Assembly (NCBI RefSeq): GCF_014205255.1
Contig: NZ_JACHNE010000001.1
Span: 3,162,001 to 3,226,000 of the forward strand
Source: Streptomyces caelestis
GTDB lineage: Bacteria; Actinomycetota; Actinomycetes; Streptomycetales; Streptomycetaceae
Direction of reading: 5' to 3'
DNA length: 64,000 nucleotides
A program made the translations under genes and the position numbers. Positions 8,204 to 17,668 of the stretch are shown here, piece after piece (position 1 is the stretch's first letter; each line of letters begins with the position of its first letter). The notes under the pieces were generated by a model. It was not told the origin of the DNA and made no database searches. It saw only the letters and a program-made list of their open reading frames with translations.

Positions 8204-10267
8204 TCAGCTGACGTCGGACGGGTCGAGACGGTAGATCGTCGACTGGCTCGACTGAGACGAGGAGTTGGCGCTGGAGTCGGCGCTGGCGGCATTCACGGCC
8301 GTGCCGTGCTTCTGCACCCACGCGGTGACCTCGGAGCTGACGGAGGAGTCACCGCCGGGGCCGCCGCCCATGCCTCCGCCGAGCTGGACGTAGTGCAGTT
8401 CGCCCTTCTTCACCAGCTCCTTGAGCTTGGCCAGCGTCATCGCCTTGTCGCTGCCGGACCAGCCCCACATGGAGATGACGGGCTCCCCGCTGCTCACGAT
8501 GAGCTGGGCCGCACTCTGCGAACTGGACACGGCCAGCAGCCACTTGGCTCCGTCCTGGTGCTTTTTCAGGTACGAGACGAGCTCACTGCTCGCGCCTGCG
8601 CCCATGCCGCCACCGCCGGGGGCACGGCTCATGCCACCGGGCTGGGCGCCGGCGCCGGAGCCGCTGGTCCCGCCGGGGGCCTGACCCCTCGGCCCGTTCT
8701 GTCCGTTCTGCCCACTGGGGGGCGCCTCGCCGCCCGGGAAGCCCCGGCCGCCACCACCGCCCACGAGCCCGCCGAAGCCGCTGCCCGTCGTCGGCCCCGC
8801 CGTCGGGTTCGTACCACTCATGCCGCCGCCCGACCCGGACGGCACCGACCAGGCGTACGCGGCCGGTCCCGCCACCGCCGCGACCACAGCCGCGGCCACG
8901 GACGCGGCCAGCAGCCGCAGCCGAAGTCCTGAGGCGCCGGAGCGGAAGACGAACAGGCCCGCGAGAGCGAGGGCCATGACGACCAGGATCGAAGGCCACA
9001 ACCAGGTGTTCCAGCCGGAGGCCCGCCGCAGCAGCACCGCCGCCCAGACAGCCGTGACACCCAGCCCGAGGGGCAGCACCCACACCCACCGCCGGTCCGT
9101 ACGGAAGGCCCGCAGCAACAGCACACCGCCACCGCCGCACAGCGCCGCGATGCCCGGGGCGAGCGCGGTCGTGTAGTACGGGTGCATCGTGCCCTCGGCC
9201 AGGGCGAACGTCAGGTAGTGCAGGGCGGTCCAGCCGCCCCACAGCACGAGCGCGGCCCGGGTGAGGTCCGTACGCGGAGCGCGCCCGCACAGGACGAGTC
9301 CGCCGACGAGCGCGATGCCCGCGAAGGGGATCAGCCAGGAGATCTGGCCGCCGAGGATGTCGTTGAACATCCGGCCCAGACCGGCGGTACCGGAGAAGCC
9401 GCCACCGCCACCGCCATTGCCCTCGCCGCCGAGGATCCGGCCGAGGCCGTTGTAGCCCATGATCAGGTTCCAGGCGGTGCCGTCCGTGGAACCGCCGATG
9501 TACGGCCGTTCGGAGGCCGGGACCAGCGACACGGCCGCGGCCCACCAGAAGCTGGAGACGGCCAGTGCCACGGCGGCCAGGGCCAGGTTCACGGCCTTCT
9601 TGCGCCAGCCGAGCCGGGACGCGTACACGTACACGGCGAACACGGCGGGCAGCGCGATGTACCCCTGGAGCATCTTGGTGTTGAAGGCGAGCCCGAAGCA
9701 GGCCGCCGAGCCGAGCAGCGGCAGCAGCCGCCCGTTGCGTACCGCGCGCAGGGCGAGCGCCGCGCCGGACACCATCAGGAACACCAGCAGCGTGTCGGGG
9801 TTGTTGTCCCGGTTGATGGCGACCGTGATCGGGGTGAGGGCCAGGACGAGGGCCGCGACGGCCGCCGCCGCGTGCCCGAACACCCGCTTCACGGAGGCGT
9901 GCAGGATCCAGATCGTGGCGAGTGCGGCCACGGCCACCGGCGCCATCATCTGCCAGGTGCCGTAGCCGAAGACCCGGCACGACAGGCCCATGACCATCAG
10001 CGCGAGCGGTGGCTTGTCGACGGTGAGGAAGTTCCCGGCGTCCAACGAGCCGAAGAACCAGGCCTTCCAGCTCTGCGTGCCGCTCAGCACGGCGGCGCTG
10101 TAGAAGCTGTTCAGGCTGGAGCCGGACAGGTTCCAGGAGTAGAGCACCGCCGCCAGGGCGAGGATCGCGAGCAGCACGGGGAGCGACCAGCGCGGGGCGG
10201 CGGTCTCCCGGGGCGGAGGCGCGGCGGGCTCTGTGATGCGGGGTTGGGTTTCGGTGGCAGATGTCAC
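8204..10267 (-). CDS. GT-C membrane glycosyltransferase (GT39/ArnT-like) with C-terminal extracellular domain
   Basis: About 687 residues. After a short cytoplasmic tail, the protein has about 12 membrane helices. The first outer loop carries FLTVDKPPLALM, the acidic motif of polyprenyl-phosphate-dependent mannosyl- and arabinosyl-transferases, and INRDNNPDTLLVFLM follows. A Gly-rich loop interrupts the helices near residue 300 (GGEGNGGGGGGFSGT). After the last helix comes a long Gly/Pro/Ser/Gln-rich linker, then a compact ~110-residue domain (SELVSYLKKHQDGAKWLLAV onward). It probably transfers a sugar from a lipid-phosphate donor to a cell-surface acceptor. GTG at 10267 is my start; ribosome site weak. 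Divergent from the beta-lactamase-fold gene. Confidence 0.8.
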   Translation of the reverse strand: MTSATETQPRITEPAAPPPRETAAPRWSLPVLLAILALAAVLYSWNLSGSSLNSFYSAAVLSGTQSWKAWFFGSLDAGNFLTVDKPPLALMVMGLSCRVFGYGTWQMMAPVAVAALATIWILHASVKRVFGHAAAAVAALVLALTPITVAINRDNNPDTLLVFLMVSGAALALRAVRNGRLLPLLGSAACFGLAFNTKMLQGYIALPAVFAVYVYASRLGWRKKAVNLALAAVALAVSSFWWAAAVSLVPASERPYIGGSTDGTAWNLIMGYNGLGRILGGEGNGGGGGGFSGTAGLGRMFNDILGGQISWLIPFAGIALVGGLVLCGRAPRTDLTRAALVLWGGWTALHYLTFALAEGTMHPYYTTALAPGIAALCGGGGVLLLRAFRTDRRWVWVLPLGLGVTAVWAAVLLRRASGWNTWLWPSILVVMALALAGLFVFRSGASGLRLRLLAASVAAAVVAAVAGPAAYAWSVPSGSGGGMSGTNPTAGPTTGSGFGGLVGGGGGRGFPGGEAPPSGQNGQNGPRGQAPGGTSGSGAGAQPGGMSRAPGGGGMGAGASSELVSYLKKHQDGAKWLLAVSSSQSAAQLIVSSGEPVISMWGWSGSDKAMTLAKLKELVKKGELHYVQLGGGMGGGPGGDSSVSSEVTAWVQKHGTAVNAASADSSANSSSQSSQSTIYRLDPSDVS

Positions 10268-10412
10268 CCCGGCATCGTGGACAGCCCTGGTTGGTGGCCG
10301 CTGTGCCGAAGCTGGCCCTCGCCTGTGAAACGGCACAGCGCCCGGTAACGACTCGTACAAACCTTCGCCAAACCGCACAACCTTTCCCCCGTCCCGATGA
10401 GTCATGGGGTGC

Positions 10413-11264
10413 ATGACTTCTGGGATATCCCGCCGCGCGAGAGTGCTGGCGGCGGCCGTGGGTACGGGCGTGCTCGTGCCGCTCGTCGCCGCCGCCACGC
10501 CCGCCTCCGCTGCCACGCCTGCCGTGACCTGTACGTCCGCCAAGGCCGGCCTCGCCGCCAAGCTGAAGCAGGACATCACCGCCGCGCTCGCGACCCGCAA
10601 GGGCACCGTCGCCGTCGGCCTCTACGACCGCAGCACCAACACGACCTGCACCCTGCGCGCGGGCACCGCCTACGACTCGGCCAGTGTCGTCAAGGTCACG
10701 GTCCTCGCCACGCTGCTGTGGGACGCGAAGAAGACGAACCGGTATCTCACCGACCGCGAGAACACCCTCGCCAAGGCCATGATCACCAAGTCGGACAACG
10801 CCGCGACCTCCACGCTGTGGAAGCAGCTCGGCATGACGAAGATCAAGGGTTTCCTCGCCGCCGCCGGCATGACCCAGACCAAGCCCGGCGCGAACGGCTA
10901 CTGGGGCCTGACGCAGATCACCGTCACCGACGAGCAGAAGCTGCTGAAGCTCCTCACCGCCAAGAACGCGGTCCTGAGTGACAACTCCCGCGCCTACGTC
11001 CTGAAGCTGATGGGCCAGGTCGTCTCGTCCCAGCGCTGGGGCACGCCGTACGGAGTGCCGTCGGGCGTCACCGTGGCCGTGAAGAACGGCTGGCTGCAAC
11101 GCGCCACGAACGGCTGGCGGGTGCACAGTGCCGGCGCGTTCAAGGGCGGCGGCCACGACTACATGATCACCGTGCTCACCCACGGCAACAGCACCATGAA
11201 CTACGGCATCGCGACCATCCAGGCCGTGGCCAAGGTCATCCACAAGGACCTGGCCGCGAGCTGA
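10413..11264 (+). CDS. Secreted class A beta-lactamase-fold serine hydrolase
   Basis: About 283 residues with a signal peptide (RRARVLAAAVGTGVLVPLVA, ending near ASA at 32-34). The penicilloyl-serine transferase fold motifs are present: SVVK (Ser91-Lys94) as SxxK, SDN at 127-129, and KNG in VAVKNGW as the KTG box. A classical Glu166 loop is not evident, so beta-lactam hydrolysis is doubtful; a DD-peptidase-like or other hydrolase role is equally possible. ATG at 10413 has GGGG upstream; an ATG 9 bases earlier is the alternative. Confidence 0.75.
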   Translation: MTSGISRRARVLAAAVGTGVLVPLVAAATPASAATPAVTCTSAKAGLAAKLKQDITAALATRKGTVAVGLYDRSTNTTCTLRAGTAYDSASVVKVTVLATLLWDAKKTNRYLTDRENTLAKAMITKSDNAATSTLWKQLGMTKIKGFLAAAGMTQTKPGANGYWGLTQITVTDEQKLLKLLTAKNAVLSDNSRAYVLKLMGQVVSSQRWGTPYGVPSGVTVAVKNGWLQRATNGWRVHSAGAFKGGGHDYMITVLTHGNSTMNYGIATIQAVAKVIHKDLAAS

Positions 11265-11317
11265 CCCTTCACCACGCGTCCTACCCGGCGTCACCGGCCC
11301 GCCCTACGGTGGCGCCC

Positions 11318-12343
11318 ATGCCCCTCAGAACTCCTCTCGCCCTCCTCACCGCAGCCCTGACGGCGGCCACCTGCCTGACCGCCGCGGGTCCTGCCCAGGC
11401 GCACACCCGACACGACTGCTCGCCGGCCGTCTCCATCGACGGCTACTCCGACGCGCTCGACAAGACGACGTACGAGAACACCTACGTCGGCAACTTCTCC
11501 GCGCTGGCCATGGACCGGGACGGCTCACTGGCCGCCCTCTCCGACCGCTCCTCGCTCTTCCGCCTGGACGCGAGGACGCTGAAGCCCCGGTCCGTGGTGC
11601 CGCTCACCGACGAGAACGGCACCGCGCTCGACTCCGAGGGCCTGGCCGTCGACCGCGACGGCACGCGCATGGTCACCTCCGAGACGGAACCCTCTGTACG
11701 CCGCTACTCCCGCACCGGCAGGGTCCTCGACCGCCTCCCGGTCCCGGACGCCCTGCGCGTGAGCCCCGCGGGCCGCGCCCGGCCCAACGGCACCTTCGAG
11801 GGCCTGACCCTGCTCCCCGGCGGCCGCACCCTGCTGGCCTCCATGGAGTACGCCCTCTCCGGCGACGACTCGACGATCGTCCGCTTCCAGACCTGGCGCA
11901 GGACGCCGCACGGCCACTTCACCCTCGGCGCCCAGTACGCCTACCGCACGGACCCCGGCCTGGGCGTCCCCGAGGTCCAGGCGACCCCCGACGGCCGCCT
12001 CCTGGTCCTGGAACGCGGCTTCACCTCCGGCGTGGGCAACACGGTCCGCCTCTACCTGGCCGACCCGCGCGGGGCGACGGACACGAGCGGCATCGACACC
12101 CTGCCGGCCCGCCCGGAGGCCCGTCTGATCAAGAAGACCCTCCTCACCGACCTCGTGACCTGCCCCTCCCTCGGCGCGACGGCCAAACAACCCCAGCCGA
12201 ACCCGCTCCTCGACAACATCGAGGCCATGACGATCACGGGCCGCACGAAGAACACCCTCAGGGTCCTCCTGGCCAGCGACGACAACGAGAACAAGACTCA
12301 GACGACCCGCTTCTACGCCCTTCGGGTGAGAACAACCACCTAG
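11318..12343 (+). CDS. Secreted phytase-like esterase domain protein
   Basis: 341 residues: signal peptide MPLRTPLALLTAALTAATCL, cleaved near AQA, then a single beta-propeller-like domain of the esterase-like-activity-of-phytase family. Recognisable blocks are NFSALAMDRDGSLAALSDRS, DSEGLAVDRDGTRMVTSE, NGTFEGLTLLPGGRTLLA and NIEAMTITG near the end; the Glu residues in the EG/EA motifs are the family hallmark. Probably acts on a phosphoester or lipid ester outside the cell. ATG 11318 is preferred over a GTG 9 bases earlier because it begins the signal peptide directly. Confidence 0.75.
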   Translation: MPLRTPLALLTAALTAATCLTAAGPAQAHTRHDCSPAVSIDGYSDALDKTTYENTYVGNFSALAMDRDGSLAALSDRSSLFRLDARTLKPRSVVPLTDENGTALDSEGLAVDRDGTRMVTSETEPSVRRYSRTGRVLDRLPVPDALRVSPAGRARPNGTFEGLTLLPGGRTLLASMEYALSGDDSTIVRFQTWRRTPHGHFTLGAQYAYRTDPGLGVPEVQATPDGRLLVLERGFTSGVGNTVRLYLADPRGATDTSGIDTLPARPEARLIKKTLLTDLVTCPSLGATAKQPQPNPLLDNIEAMTITGRTKNTLRVLLASDDNENKTQTTRFYALRVRTTT

Positions 12344-12347
12344 ATCC

Positions 12348-12427
12348 CACCCCCATCGGGGGTGCAGGGGGCTCCCGTCCGGGGCGCAGGGGGCGAAGCC
12401 CCCGCCGGGGTCCGGGGCGGAGCCCCG
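12348..12427. repeat. Cluster of three short GC-rich hairpins (intergenic repeat/terminator)
   Basis: Just after a stop codon come CACCCCC-ATC-GGGGGTG (12348-12364), GGGGGC-GAA-GCCCCC (12389-12403) and CGGGGC-GGA-GCCCCG (12413-12427). This combination is typical of the palindromic intergenic repeats found between convergent genes in Streptomyces. The first hairpin is a likely terminator for the phytase-like gene; the rest could serve the convergent TetR gene. Confidence 0.6.
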
Positions 12428-12485
12428 AGGCGAGGCCGGCCTCTTGCCCGACCGCCCCGGGCAGGCGGGGTGGGGAAACCCCCCG

Positions 12486-13082
12486 CTAAACCTCCGCCGC
12501 CGCAAACGCCCCCCGAGCCATCCGATGCAGCAACTCCGCCGTAGCCGCCCGCCCGGGCAAAGACCCGGCCCTCCCCAGATGCGGCGTCGAGTTCAGCAAC
12601 CCGAACACCGAGTGCACAGCCGACCGAGCCGCAGGCTCACCGAGCCCCGGATAGACCTCCCGCACCACCCCCACCCACAGCTCCACGTACTGCCGCTGCA
12701 GCTGCCGCACCATCTTCCGGTCGCTGTCCCGGAGGCGATCCAGCTCCCGATCGTGCAGGGTGATCAGAGGCCGGTCGTCGAGCGCGAAGTCGATGTGCCC
12801 CTCGATCAGCGAGTCGAGGACCGCCTCCGCCCCCGCACCCCCGTCCGCCTCCGCCACCCGCCGCTTCGCCCCGGTCAGCAACTGCCCGCTGATCCCCACC
12901 AGCAGCTCCGCGAGCATCGCGTCCTTGCCCGCGAAGTGCCGGTACAGCCCGGGCCCGCTGATCCCGACAGCGGCGCCTATCTCGTCGACTCCGACCCCGT
13001 GGAAGCCCCGCTCGGCGAACAGCCGCGCGGCCTCCTTGAGGATCTGCTCGCGTCGGGTGGGGGCGTCGGTTCTCGTGGCCAT
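12486..13082 (-). CDS. TetR-family repressor of the adjacent acyl-CoA carboxylase operon
   Basis: 198 residues. The N-terminal helix-turn-helix is REQILKEAARLFAERGFHGV, then VDEIGAAVGISGPGLYRHFA (about 10-50), typical TetR with the GLYRHF recognition helix; the rest is an all-alpha ligand domain. It is divergent from the carboxylase/HMG-CoA lyase operon, and two matching 16-base palindromes lie in the 86-base gap between them, so it most likely represses both itself and the operon, with an acyl-CoA as probable inducer (inference). Confidence 0.85.
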   Translation of the reverse strand: MATRTDAPTRREQILKEAARLFAERGFHGVGVDEIGAAVGISGPGLYRHFAGKDAMLAELLVGISGQLLTGAKRRVAEADGGAGAEAVLDSLIEGHIDFALDDRPLITLHDRELDRLRDSDRKMVRQLQRQYVELWVGVVREVYPGLGEPAARSAVHSVFGLLNSTPHLGRAGSLPGRAATAELLHRMARGAFAAAEV

Positions 13083-13104
13083 GAAATCAATTCTAGACAG
13101 GGAG

Positions 13105-13149
13105 GTTAGCGGTCGTTAACCTGGAGGAAATGCGTTAACGCTCATTAAC
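13105..13149. promoter_or_regulatory. Two tandem TetR-type operators in the divergent promoter region
   Basis: GTTAGCGGTCGTTAAC (13105-13120) and GTTAACGCTCATTAAC (13134-13149) share the form GTTAxCGxTCxTTAAC and are spaced 29 bases centre to centre, close to three helical turns. They lie between the divergent TetR and carboxylase genes. Two similar half-symmetric sites at that spacing point to cooperative binding by the adjacent regulator. Confidence 0.75.
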
Positions 13150-13168
13150 AAGGTGAGGGGACCGCAGG

Positions 13169-14785
13169 ATGCACGAGGCACCGGAGCTCACGAGCGCGGC
13201 AGACCCCGCCTCGGAGGCCTTTCGGGCCAACGAGGAGGCGCACCGCACCCTCGTGGAGGAGCTGCGCACCAAGCTGGCCGCAGCCGCACAGGGCGGCGGC
13301 GAGAAGGCCCGCGCCCGCCACACCGCGCGCGGCAAGCTGCTCCCCCGCGACCGCGTCGACACCCTCCTCGACCCGGGCTCGCCCTTCCTGGAGCTGGCCC
13401 CGCTCGCGGCCGAAGGGATGTACGAGGGCCAGGCCCCGGCCGCCGGTGTCATCGCCGGCATCGGCCGGGTCAGCGGCCGCGAAGCGGTGATCATCGCCAA
13501 TGACGCCACGGTCAAGGGCGGCACGTATTACCCGATGACGGTCAAAAAGCACCTCCGCGCCCAGGAGGTCGCCCTCGACAACCGCCTCCCCTGCGTCTAC
13601 CTCGTGGACTCCGGCGGTGCCTTCCTCCCCATGCAGGACGAGGTCTTCCCGGACCGCGACCACTTCGGCCGGATCTTCTACAACCAGGCCCGTATGTCCG
13701 GCGCCGGCATCCCCCAGATCGCCGCCGTCCTCGGCTCCTGCACGGCCGGCGGGGCGTACGTCCCGGCGATGAGCGACGAGGCGGTGATCGTCCGCGACCA
13801 GGGCACGATCTTCCTCGGCGGACCACCCCTGGTGAAGGCGGCCACCGGCGAGGTCGTCACGGCGGAGGAGCTCGGCGGCGGCGAGGTCCACTCCCGCATC
13901 TCGGGCGTCACGGACCACCTCGCGGAGAACGACGCACACGCGCTCCGCATCGTCCGCACGATCGTCTCCACCCTCCCCACCCGAGGCCCCCTCCCCTGGG
14001 AGGTCACCCAGGCGACGGAACCCAAGGTCGACCCGCACGGCCTCTACGGCGCGGTCCCGGTCGACTCCCGCACCCCGTACGACGTGCGCGAGATCATCGC
14101 CCGGGTCGTCGACGGCTCCCGCTTCGCCGAGTTCAAGTCCGAGTTCGGCCAGACCCTGGTCACCGGCTTCGCCCGGATCCACGGCCACCCGGTGGGCATC
14201 GTCGCCAACAACGGCATCCTGTTCTCCGAGTCCGCCCAGAAGGGCGCCCACTTCATCGAGCTGTGCGACCAGCGCGGCATCCCGCTGGTGTTCCTGCAGA
14301 ACATCTCCGGGTTCATGGTCGGCAAGGACTACGAGGCGGGCGGTATCGCCAAGCACGGCGCCAAGATGGTCACGGCCGTGGCCTGCACGCGCGTACCGAA
14401 GCTGACGGTCGTGGTGGGCGGCTCGTACGGCGCGGGCAACTACTCCATGTGCGGCAGGGCGTACTCCCCCCGCTTCCTGTGGATGTGGCCGAACGCCAAG
14501 ATCTCCGTCATGGGCGGCGAACAGGCCGCCTCGGTCCTCGCGACGGTCAGGCGCGACCAGCTGGAGGCGCGCGGCGAGTCCTGGCCGGCCGAGGACGAGG
14601 AGGCCTTCAAGGCCCCGATCCGCGCCCAGTACGAGCACCAGGGCAACGCCTACTACGCGACGGCCCGCCTCTGGGACGACGGTGTGATCGACCCGCTGGA
14701 CACCCGTCAGGTCCTGGGCCTGGCCCTGACCGCGTGCGCCAACGCGCCCCTGGGTGACCCCCAGTTCGGCGTCTTCCGGATGTGA
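13169..14785 (+). CDS. accD1: Acyl-CoA carboxylase carboxyltransferase (beta) subunit, methylcrotonyl-type
   Basis: 538 residues, a carboxyltransferase that moves carboxyl from biotin to an acyl-CoA. It has crotonase-like N- and C-halves with [52 protein letters not shown] and [14 protein letters not shown]; these closely follow methylcrotonyl-CoA carboxylase beta chains rather than propionyl-CoA ones. Oxyanion-hole glycines appear in SGGAF and in [14 protein letters not shown]. With the biotin subunit, HMG-CoA lyase and acyl-CoA dehydrogenase downstream, it fits leucine breakdown. The accD1 name follows the S. coelicolor acc1 operon by position (memory). ATG 13169 follows AGGGGACCGCAGG. Confidence 0.88.
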   Translation: MHEAPELTSAADPASEAFRANEEAHRTLVEELRTKLAAAAQGGGEKARARHTARGKLLPRDRVDTLLDPGSPFLELAPLAAEGMYEGQAPAAGVIAGIGRVSGREAVIIANDATVKGGTYYPMTVKKHLRAQEVALDNRLPCVYLVDSGGAFLPMQDEVFPDRDHFGRIFYNQARMSGAGIPQIAAVLGSCTAGGAYVPAMSDEAVIVRDQGTIFLGGPPLVKAATGEVVTAEELGGGEVHSRISGVTDHLAENDAHALRIVRTIVSTLPTRGPLPWEVTQATEPKVDPHGLYGAVPVDSRTPYDVREIIARVVDGSRFAEFKSEFGQTLVTGFARIHGHPVGIVANNGILFSESAQKGAHFIELCDQRGIPLVFLQNISGFMVGKDYEAGGIAKHGAKMVTAVACTRVPKLTVVVGGSYGAGNYSMCGRAYSPRFLWMWPNAKISVMGGEQAASVLATVRRDQLEARGESWPAEDEEAFKAPIRAQYEHQGNAYYATARLWDDGVIDPLDTRQVLGLALTACANAPLGDPQFGVFRM

Positions 14786-14799
14786 GGGGACGGACGACG

Positions 14800-16716
14800 A
14801 TGTTCGAGACAGTGCTGGTGGCCAACCGGGGCGAGATCGCCGTACGCGTCATCCGTACGCTGCGGTCGATGGGCGTGCGCTCGGTGGCCGTCTTCTCCGA
14901 CGCGGACGCCGACGCCCGGCACGTCCGCGAGGCGGACACGGCGGTACGGCTCGGCCCGGCCCCGGCGTCCGAGAGCTACCTGTCGGTCGAGCGCCTGCTT
15001 CAGGCCGCGGCCCGCGCGGGCACGCAAGCCGTCCACCCCGGCTACGGCTTCCTCGCCGAGAACGCCGCCTTCGCGCGCGCCTGCGCCGAGGCCGGCCTGG
15101 TCTTCATCGGCCCTCCGGCAGATGCGATCTCCCTCATGGGCGACAAGATCCGCGCCAAGGAGACGGTCCACGCCGCCGGCGTACCGGTCGTACCGGGTGG
15201 ACGCGACCCCGAACTGGCCGACGCGGCCCGCGAGCTGGGCGCGCCCGTGCTGCTGAAGCCGAGCGCGGGCGGCGGCGGCAAGGGCATGCGCCTGGTGCGG
15301 GACCTGACCCGGCTGGAGGACGAGATCGCCGCGGCCCGCCGTGAGGCCCGCGCCTCCTTCGGCGACGACACGCTCCTGGTCGAGCGCTGGATCGACCAGC
15401 CCCGCCACATCGAGATCCAGATCCTGGCCGACGGCCATGGGAACGTCGTCCACCTCGGGGAGCGCGAGTGCTCCCTCCAGCGCCGCCACCAGAAGATCAT
15501 CGAGGAGGCGCCGAGCGTGCTCCTCGACGAACGGACGCGGTCGGCGATGGGCGAGGCGGCGGTCCAGGCGGCCCGCTCCTGCGGCTACCGGGGCGCGGGC
15601 ACGGTCGAGTTCATCGTCCCCGGCGGCGACCCGTCGTCGTACTACTTCATGGAGATGAACACCCGCCTCCAGGTGGAACACCCGGTCACGGAACTCGTCA
15701 CGGGCCTGGACCTGGTCGAGTGGCAGCTGCGGGTGGCGGCCGGCGAGCCTCTGCCCTTCAACCAGGAGGACGTACGGCTGACGGGTCACGCGGTGGAGGC
15801 CCGCGTCTGCGCCGAGGACCCGGCGCGCGGCTTCCTCCCCTCCGGCGGCACGGTCCTGAAGCTCCGCGAACCCCAGGGCGACGGCATCCGCACCGACTCG
15901 GGCCTCACGGAGGGCACGGAGGTCGGCAGCCTCTACGACCCGATGCTCTCGAAGGTCATCGCGTACGCCCCCGACCGCGCGACCGCCCTGCGCAAACTCC
16001 GCTCGGCCCTGGCGGAGACGGTCACGCTGGGCGTGCAGACGAACGCCGGCTTCCTGCGCCGTCTCCTCGCCCACCCGGCGGTGGCCGCCGGTGACCTGGA
16101 CACCGGCCTGGTCGAACGGGAGGTGGAGGGCCTGGTCTCCACGGACGTACCCGAGGAGGTGTACGAGGCGGCGGCGGCCGTACGCCTGGAAGCCCTGCGG
16201 CCCGAGCCGGGCGGCTGGACGGACCCCTTCTCGGTCCCCAGCGGCTGGCGGCTCGGCGGGGAGCGGAAACCGCCCGCCTTCCACCTGCGGGTGCAGGACC
16301 CGGTGGAGTACACCCCACGCGCAACCGGCACGGTGACCGAGGATCAGGTGACGGTGACGCTGGACGGCGTCCGCCACACCTTCCACCGCGCCGCCGACTG
16401 GCTCGGCCGCGACGGGGACGCCTGGCACGTACGCGACCACGACCCGGTGGCCGCGTCCCTCACCCGCGCGGCCCACGCGGGCGCCGACTCGCTGACCGCG
16501 CCCATGCCGGGCACGGTGACGGTGGTGAAGGTCGCCGTCGGCGACGAGGTGACGGCGGGCCAGAGCCTGCTGGTGGTGGAGGCGATGAAGATGGAGCACG
16601 TCATCTCCGCCCCGCACGCCGGCAAGGTCACCGAGCTGGACGTGACGCCCGGCACCACGGTCGCCATGGACCAGGTACTGGCGGTCATCGCACCGCACGG
16701 GGAGGCGGCGGAATGA
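14800..16716 (+). CDS. Acyl-CoA carboxylase biotin subunit (biotin carboxylase + biotin carrier)
   Basis: 638 residues. N-terminal biotin carboxylase (about 1-445): [19 protein letters not shown]-grasp [19 protein letters not shown] and [17 protein letters not shown] linker of roughly 100 residues follows, then a C-terminal lipoyl/biotinyl domain with EAMKMEH, biotin on Lys597. It carboxylates its own biotin and hands the carboxyl to the beta subunit encoded just upstream. ATG 14800 lies 15 bases after the beta-subunit stop and has GAGGGG upstream; the stop overlaps the HMG-CoA lyase start (ATGA). Confidence 0.9.
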   Translation: MFETVLVANRGEIAVRVIRTLRSMGVRSVAVFSDADADARHVREADTAVRLGPAPASESYLSVERLLQAAARAGTQAVHPGYGFLAENAAFARACAEAGLVFIGPPADAISLMGDKIRAKETVHAAGVPVVPGGRDPELADAARELGAPVLLKPSAGGGGKGMRLVRDLTRLEDEIAAARREARASFGDDTLLVERWIDQPRHIEIQILADGHGNVVHLGERECSLQRRHQKIIEEAPSVLLDERTRSAMGEAAVQAARSCGYRGAGTVEFIVPGGDPSSYYFMEMNTRLQVEHPVTELVTGLDLVEWQLRVAAGEPLPFNQEDVRLTGHAVEARVCAEDPARGFLPSGGTVLKLREPQGDGIRTDSGLTEGTEVGSLYDPMLSKVIAYAPDRATALRKLRSALAETVTLGVQTNAGFLRRLLAHPAVAAGDLDTGLVEREVEGLVSTDVPEEVYEAAAAVRLEALRPEPGGWTDPFSVPSGWRLGGERKPPAFHLRVQDPVEYTPRATGTVTEDQVTVTLDGVRHTFHRAADWLGRDGDAWHVRDHDPVAASLTRAAHAGADSLTAPMPGTVTVVKVAVGDEVTAGQSLLVVEAMKMEHVISAPHAGKVTELDVTPGTTVAMDQVLAVIAPHGEAAE

Positions 16717-17663
16717 CAGTCCCAGGACTCCCGATGGCGGTCCCGGCCAGGGACCTCCCCGCCCGCGTCCGTATCCACGAGGTCGGAGCACGCGACGGCC
16801 TGCAGAACGAGAAGGCGACGGTCCCCACGGAGATCAAGGCGGAGTTCGTCCGCCGCCTGGCCGAAGCGGGCCTGACGACGATCGAGGCGACGAGCTTCGT
16901 CCACCCCAGGTGGGTCCCCCAGCTGGCGGACGCGGAACAACTGTTCCCGATGGTCTCCGACCTGCCCGTCGCGCTCCCGGTCCTGGTCCCGAACGAACGC
17001 GGCCTGGACCGCGCCCTGGCCCTGGGCGCCCGGCGGGTGGCGGTCTTCGCCAGCGCCACGGAGTCCTTCGCCAAGGCCAACCTCAACCGCACGGTGGACG
17101 AGGCGCTGGCGATGTTCGAGCCGGTGGTGAGCCGGGCGAAGGCCGAGTCGGTCCATGTCCGCGGCTACCTCTCCATGTGTTTCGGCGACCCGTGGGAGGG
17201 CGCGGTCCCGGTCCCCCAGGTGGTGAGGGTGTGCCGGGCGCTGCTGGACATGGGCTGCGACGAACTGAGCCTGGGCGACACGATCGGCGTGGCGACCCCG
17301 GGCCATGTGGCCGCGCTCCTCGCCGCCCTGGACGAGGCAGGTGTCCCGCCCACCGCCCTCGGCGTCCACTTCCACGACACGTACGGCCAGGCCCTCGCCA
17401 ACACGCTCGCGGCCCTCCAGCAGGGCGTGACGACCGTCGACGCCTCCGCGGGCGGCCTGGGCGGCTGCCCGTACGCGAAGTCGGCGACCGGCAACCTGGC
17501 CACCGAAGACCTCGTCTGGATGCTGCGGGGCCTCGGCATCGACACCGGAATCGACCTCGGCCGCCTCGTCGCCACGAGCGCGTGGATGGCCACCCACCTG
17601 GGCCGGCCCAGCCCGTCCCGCACCGTCCGAGCCCTGTCCCACGAGGACACCGAGGAGCAGTGA
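16713..17663 (+). CDS. hmgL: Hydroxymethylglutaryl-CoA lyase
   Basis: 316 residues, TIM-barrel lyase that splits HMG-CoA into acetoacetate and acetyl-CoA, the last leucine-specific step. Motifs: [15 protein letters not shown] near 22-36, the metal-binding HFHDTYGQ near 212, and [15 protein letters not shown] near 249, whose Cys is the conserved loop residue. The ATGA overlap with the upstream biotin subunit indicates coupled translation. Neighbours cover preceding steps (carboxylase) and the acyl-CoA dehydrogenase, so the operon is a leucine/branched-chain acyl-CoA pathway. Confidence 0.92.
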   Translation: MTVPGLPMAVPARDLPARVRIHEVGARDGLQNEKATVPTEIKAEFVRRLAEAGLTTIEATSFVHPRWVPQLADAEQLFPMVSDLPVALPVLVPNERGLDRALALGARRVAVFASATESFAKANLNRTVDEALAMFEPVVSRAKAESVHVRGYLSMCFGDPWEGAVPVPQVVRVCRALLDMGCDELSLGDTIGVATPGHVAALLAALDEAGVPPTALGVHFHDTYGQALANTLAALQQGVTTVDASAGGLGGCPYAKSATGNLATEDLVWMLRGLGIDTGIDLGRLVATSAWMATHLGRPSPSRTVRALSHEDTEEQ

Positions 17664-17668
17664 TCACC

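Noticed and set aside
10404..11264. True beta-lactamase resistance gene
   Set aside because: SxxK, SDN and KxG boxes fit the fold, but the Glu166-type omega loop is not evident, so antibiotic hydrolysis is not claimed.
8583..11294. A ~900-codon minus-strand frame over the glycosyltransferase and beta-lactamase-fold genes
   Set aside because: Repetitive Gly/Arg/His composition and no motifs; the real genes in this interval have clear family blocks in other frames.
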